From Bacteroidales bacterium (GTDB taxonomy: Bacteria; Bacteroidota; Bacteroidia; Bacteroidales; VadinHA17): DNA of 64,000 bases. The notes under the pieces were generated by a model that had not been told where the DNA came from, did not search any database, and was given only the letters and a program-made list of their open reading frames with translations. The DNA is taken from NCBI GenBank assembly GCA_017999895.1, contig JAGNKY010000003.1, positions 62,001 to 126,000 on the forward strand, written 5' to 3'. The position numbers and the translations under genes were made by a program. Shown here one piece after another: positions 61,694 to 64,000 of the stretch; position 1 is the stretch's first letter; each line of letters begins with the position of its first letter.

Positions 61694-64000
61694 TTAAAGC
61701 TTCAGAGATATCCCTATTAAAAATGTTCTGCCCGGTACATAGAATTTTGTTACCTGTTCCCTGTCGAAATACTTTAATCCTTTATCCGCTCCCTGAGCAT
61801 AATTGCTCATATCAATATAAGTATTCACATTTTGTGTCGTTCTTACAGGCTGGTTAAGAATATCTTTTATGCCTCCTTTTATTTCGATATTCTTTCCAAT
61901 CATTCCCGAAAATGTAAAATCAAGTACATTACGCGGCATTTCATAAATATCCGGAATATCTTCCCACTGATTGGGCGAGGGCCTTCCGACAGCTACTATT
62001 CGTTTGCCTATTACGTTATACAGCAGGCTCATCATAAATCCCTTATTGCTGTTCTGGTAATAAATTCCGGTATTTATAATATATGGCGATTGTCCCTCGA
62101 GCGGCCTGTTGCGGAAGAGTGAACCGGATTCGAAATGTACCCTGCTTTTTATGAGTGAAGCATTCATGACGAGTGACAGATTATCAAAACCCGGAATGAA
62201 TGAAAGCGATTTTCTCATTTCAGTTTCTATTCCTGTGCTGTAGGCTGATTCTACATTCCTGAATGAATACTGGGTAGGGCTGTTGCCAAGGATAACCTGT
62301 TCAATAGGATAAATAAAGTTCTTATAAAAAACTCCCAGGCTGAATATTTCTCCATTTGCCGGATAATACTCATATCTAAAGTCATAGTTATGTATATAAG
62401 CCTGGCTTATTTCCGGATTTCCGTAGATGCCTGCATTTGCCTCGAAATCAACATAATAAAAAGGTGCTATTTCCCTGAATTCCGGACGGTTAATACTCAT
62501 TCCGTATGCAGCCCTTACAAGGCTTTTATCCGAAAAATTGAATGTTAAATTAGCAGAAGGAAAGATATTGACTGTGTCGCGGTCGACATCAACTTTGACT
62601 GTTGTTCCCTGCCTGTAGCTCGATAGGGTCTGACGATTTCTTTCGATGCGTATGCCTGTATATAAATTGAGTTTCGGAGTAAAAGGTATTCTCATAGAAG
62701 CATAACCTGCCACTTGTGCATTCGAGGCCGTATATGAATCTGAGAGAGCCGTCATTTCCACCAGTTTAATGCCATTGTCCAGATTAATGTTCTCATTTGT
62801 AAATATTTCTGACACAGGAAGGCTGGTCTGCCCGAATGAAGATGAAAGGCTGCCTTTAGCATATCCAAAATTTCTGGAATTGAAATTCCTGCTTTTGTTC
62901 TCGTAATAGATTCCAGTTCTGACTTCAGGATTTATTCCGAAAAAGAGAGGTCTGAATAAAAGATTTAGCTGACCGGAAATTGTGTTTTCATTCAATTTTA
63001 TCCACATTCGTGATACCGAAGAAAGATCGGCCTGATCGCCAAACAGGATAATATATCGGGTTGTATCCTGCTGGCTGCGTATATAACGGTATCGTTTGGT
63101 ATCTGGTTCGTTTTTTGACGAATATGAATATCCTGCAACCCACTCCAGTCGGGCAGAACCGGTTTCATTAAGCGAATATTCTCCTGCAAGCTGCCCCGAA
63201 TAAATCGATCTACTGAGGTATCTCAGTTCTTCCGATTTTATATAACGTCCGTCATTATACCATTCTCTTCCGCTTCTGCTTATGTTGCTTGCATAACCTG
63301 CCTGATTGAAAAGGTTTCGGAACTCTATTTTACTTCTGCCCCCGGTCAGGAAAACCCAGTTATGCATAATTGCAATTCTGGCTGAATTAGTATAACGCAT
63401 GTCGTTAAACTGATTAAGATACAAAGGTCTGTCGTTGACATAATCATATATCGTATAATCGTTGGTTTGAATCCGGTCAATGTTATCCGACCAGCTATAA
63501 GTCAGGGTTGTTGAGTTACCTGTTTGAATCTTACCTATTTTGAACTTTCTGCTCAAATCCAGTACTAATTTCTGATCGGGTAAAGCAATTCTTTCCAATG
63601 GAATCCATGTTTTGTTCATCGTCCTGCCTAGTAAACTTATTTTTTCCCTGACTGCCGGATTAGTGGCCGACTCATATTCATTCAGATGAGAAGGCATTCC
63701 TGCCGGCAGAGCTCTGCTACCGTCGTCAAACCCCAGAATATCGCTTTTGCTGCCGTCATACTTATAAAAGCTCTTAAAAGTCGAACTTTCATTATAGGCT
63801 GTGCTATATGAAACAGCCGTATTATTTTTTTCCGGCATATTTCTGGTTGTAATTTTTACGAATCCTCCTGAAAAATCAGAAGGAAGTTCAGCAGCAGGCG
63901 ATTTGATTATCATAATGTTCTCTATCACTGAGCTGGGAACTATATCGAAAGAAAAAGCTCTGACATCTGATTCTGAACTTGGAGTAGCGGTATTGTTAAG
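61694..64000 (-). CDS. TonB-dependent receptor, N-terminus beyond window
   Basis: The frame is open to the window edge (768 residues seen). It begins within the plug: FDIVPSSVIENIMIIKSPAAELPSDFSGGFVKITTRNMP, the usual end of the plug domain. The rest is a 22-stranded barrel with Outer_membrane beta motifs (NLTFNFSDKSLVRAAYGMSINRPEFREIAPF, YYPANGEIFSLGVFYKNF, TGIETEMRKSL) and a terminal FLIGISLKL strand ending in an aromatic/hydrophobic residue. It imports a ligand across the outer membrane with the lipoprotein encoded next. The family with DFSGG and the beta-helix lipoprotein suggests a nutrient receptor rather than a classical SusC. Confidence 0.93.
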   Translation of the reverse strand, partial: LNNTATPSSESDVRAFSFDIVPSSVIENIMIIKSPAAELPSDFSGGFVKITTRNMPEKNNTAVSYSTAYNESSTFKSFYKYDGSKSDILGFDDGSRALPAGMPSHLNEYESATNPAVREKISLLGRTMNKTWIPLERIALPDQKLVLDLSRKFKIGKIQTGNSTTLTYSWSDNIDRIQTNDYTIYDYVNDRPLYLNQFNDMRYTNSARIAIMHNWVFLTGGRSKIEFRNLFNQAGYASNISRSGREWYNDGRYIKSEELRYLSRSIYSGQLAGEYSLNETGSARLEWVAGYSYSSKNEPDTKRYRYIRSQQDTTRYIILFGDQADLSSVSRMWIKLNENTISGQLNLLFRPLFFGINPEVRTGIYYENKSRNFNSRNFGYAKGSLSSSFGQTSLPVSEIFTNENINLDNGIKLVEMTALSDSYTASNAQVAGYASMRIPFTPKLNLYTGIRIERNRQTLSSYRQGTTVKVDVDRDTVNIFPSANLTFNFSDKSLVRAAYGMSINRPEFREIAPFYYVDFEANAGIYGNPEISQAYIHNYDFRYEYYPANGEIFSLGVFYKNFIYPIEQVILGNSPTQYSFRNVESAYSTGIETEMRKSLSFIPGFDNLSLVMNASLIKSRVHFESGSLFRNRPLEGQSPYIINTGIYYQNSNKGFMMSLLYNVIGKRIVAVGRPSPNQWEDIPDIYEMPRNVLDFTFSGMIGKNIEIKGGIKDILNQPVRTTQNVNTYIDMSNYAQGADKGLKYFDREQVTKFYVPGRTFLIGISLKL

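Overview
The window looks like chromosome from a Bacteroidota bacterium, probably an anaerobic or microaerobic Bacteroidales-type plant-polymer degrader. Supporting signs are promoters of the Bacteroidota type (TTTG, about 19-20 bp, then TAnnTTTG), a TonB-dependent receptor with the DFSGG plug motif, a type IX secretion C-terminal domain remnant, a bTHX-like ribosomal protein, many short lipoproteins, and xylan/glucan genes (xylose isomerase, xylulokinase, GH67 remnant, GH9). The base composition is AT-rich throughout.

Layout. 1-16.9 kb is mostly ordinary chromosome: a TPR protein cut by the window edge, an FtsE-like ATPase, an acyltransferase/deacetylase pair, an RRM and cold-shock pair, bTHX, an LtaS-type phosphoglycerol transferase, a DPP-IV-like peptidase, a xylose operon (xylB-xylA-polyol dehydrogenase) beside a truncated GH67 alpha-glucuronidase, a CAP protein and tRNA-Pro. 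17-24.1 kb is a defence-type island: a decayed type III-like restriction locus with a frameshifted KilA-N gene, a complete-looking two-gene type II restriction-modification system, a 22-bp inverted repeat that may bound an invertible segment, an AlbA_2/Schlafen-type protein, an attC-like hairpin and a TIR/deoxyribosyltransferase-like protein. 24.4-29.3 kb is a TPP-riboswitch operon (methyltransferase-thiM-thiE-thiL-thiD-tenA) whose antiterminator and terminator can be read directly. A ZIP transporter and a second small methyltransferase follow on the other strand.

31-41.5 kb is an insertion-sequence scrapyard. Three copies of an IS5-like right end, an internally deleted IS4-like element, an internally deleted IS3 element and several beheaded or tailless genes surround small lipoprotein genes and one intact GH9 glucanase. 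The IS5-like right end carries an outward promoter. Two copies stand before lipoprotein genes that have the same 42-nt leader and similar signal peptides but unrelated mature parts. 41.6-48.5 kb is metal and peroxide homeostasis: arsR-type regulator with feoA/feoB under matching operators, a cysteine-free Mrp ATPase, MscS, tRNA-Glu, tRNA-Lys, and perR - DPSL thioferritin - peroxiredoxin. 48.6-64 kb holds large intergenic repeats, OsmC, a transglutaminase-like lipoprotein, a dipeptide epimerase, a PQQ-type propeller, an amidohydrolase, a cell-wall module (lipoprotein, two L,D-transpeptidases, a membrane protein; the lipoprotein and one transpeptidase share a helical domain) and a TonB receptor with its partner lipoprotein.

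The best candidates for something undescribed are the IS-end/leader/signal-peptide duplication with divergent lipoproteins, the L,D-transpeptidase module with a shared helical domain, the methyltransferase in the thiamin salvage operon, and the cassette-like boundaries in the defence island. All functional statements rest on reading motifs by eye; no database search was possible.
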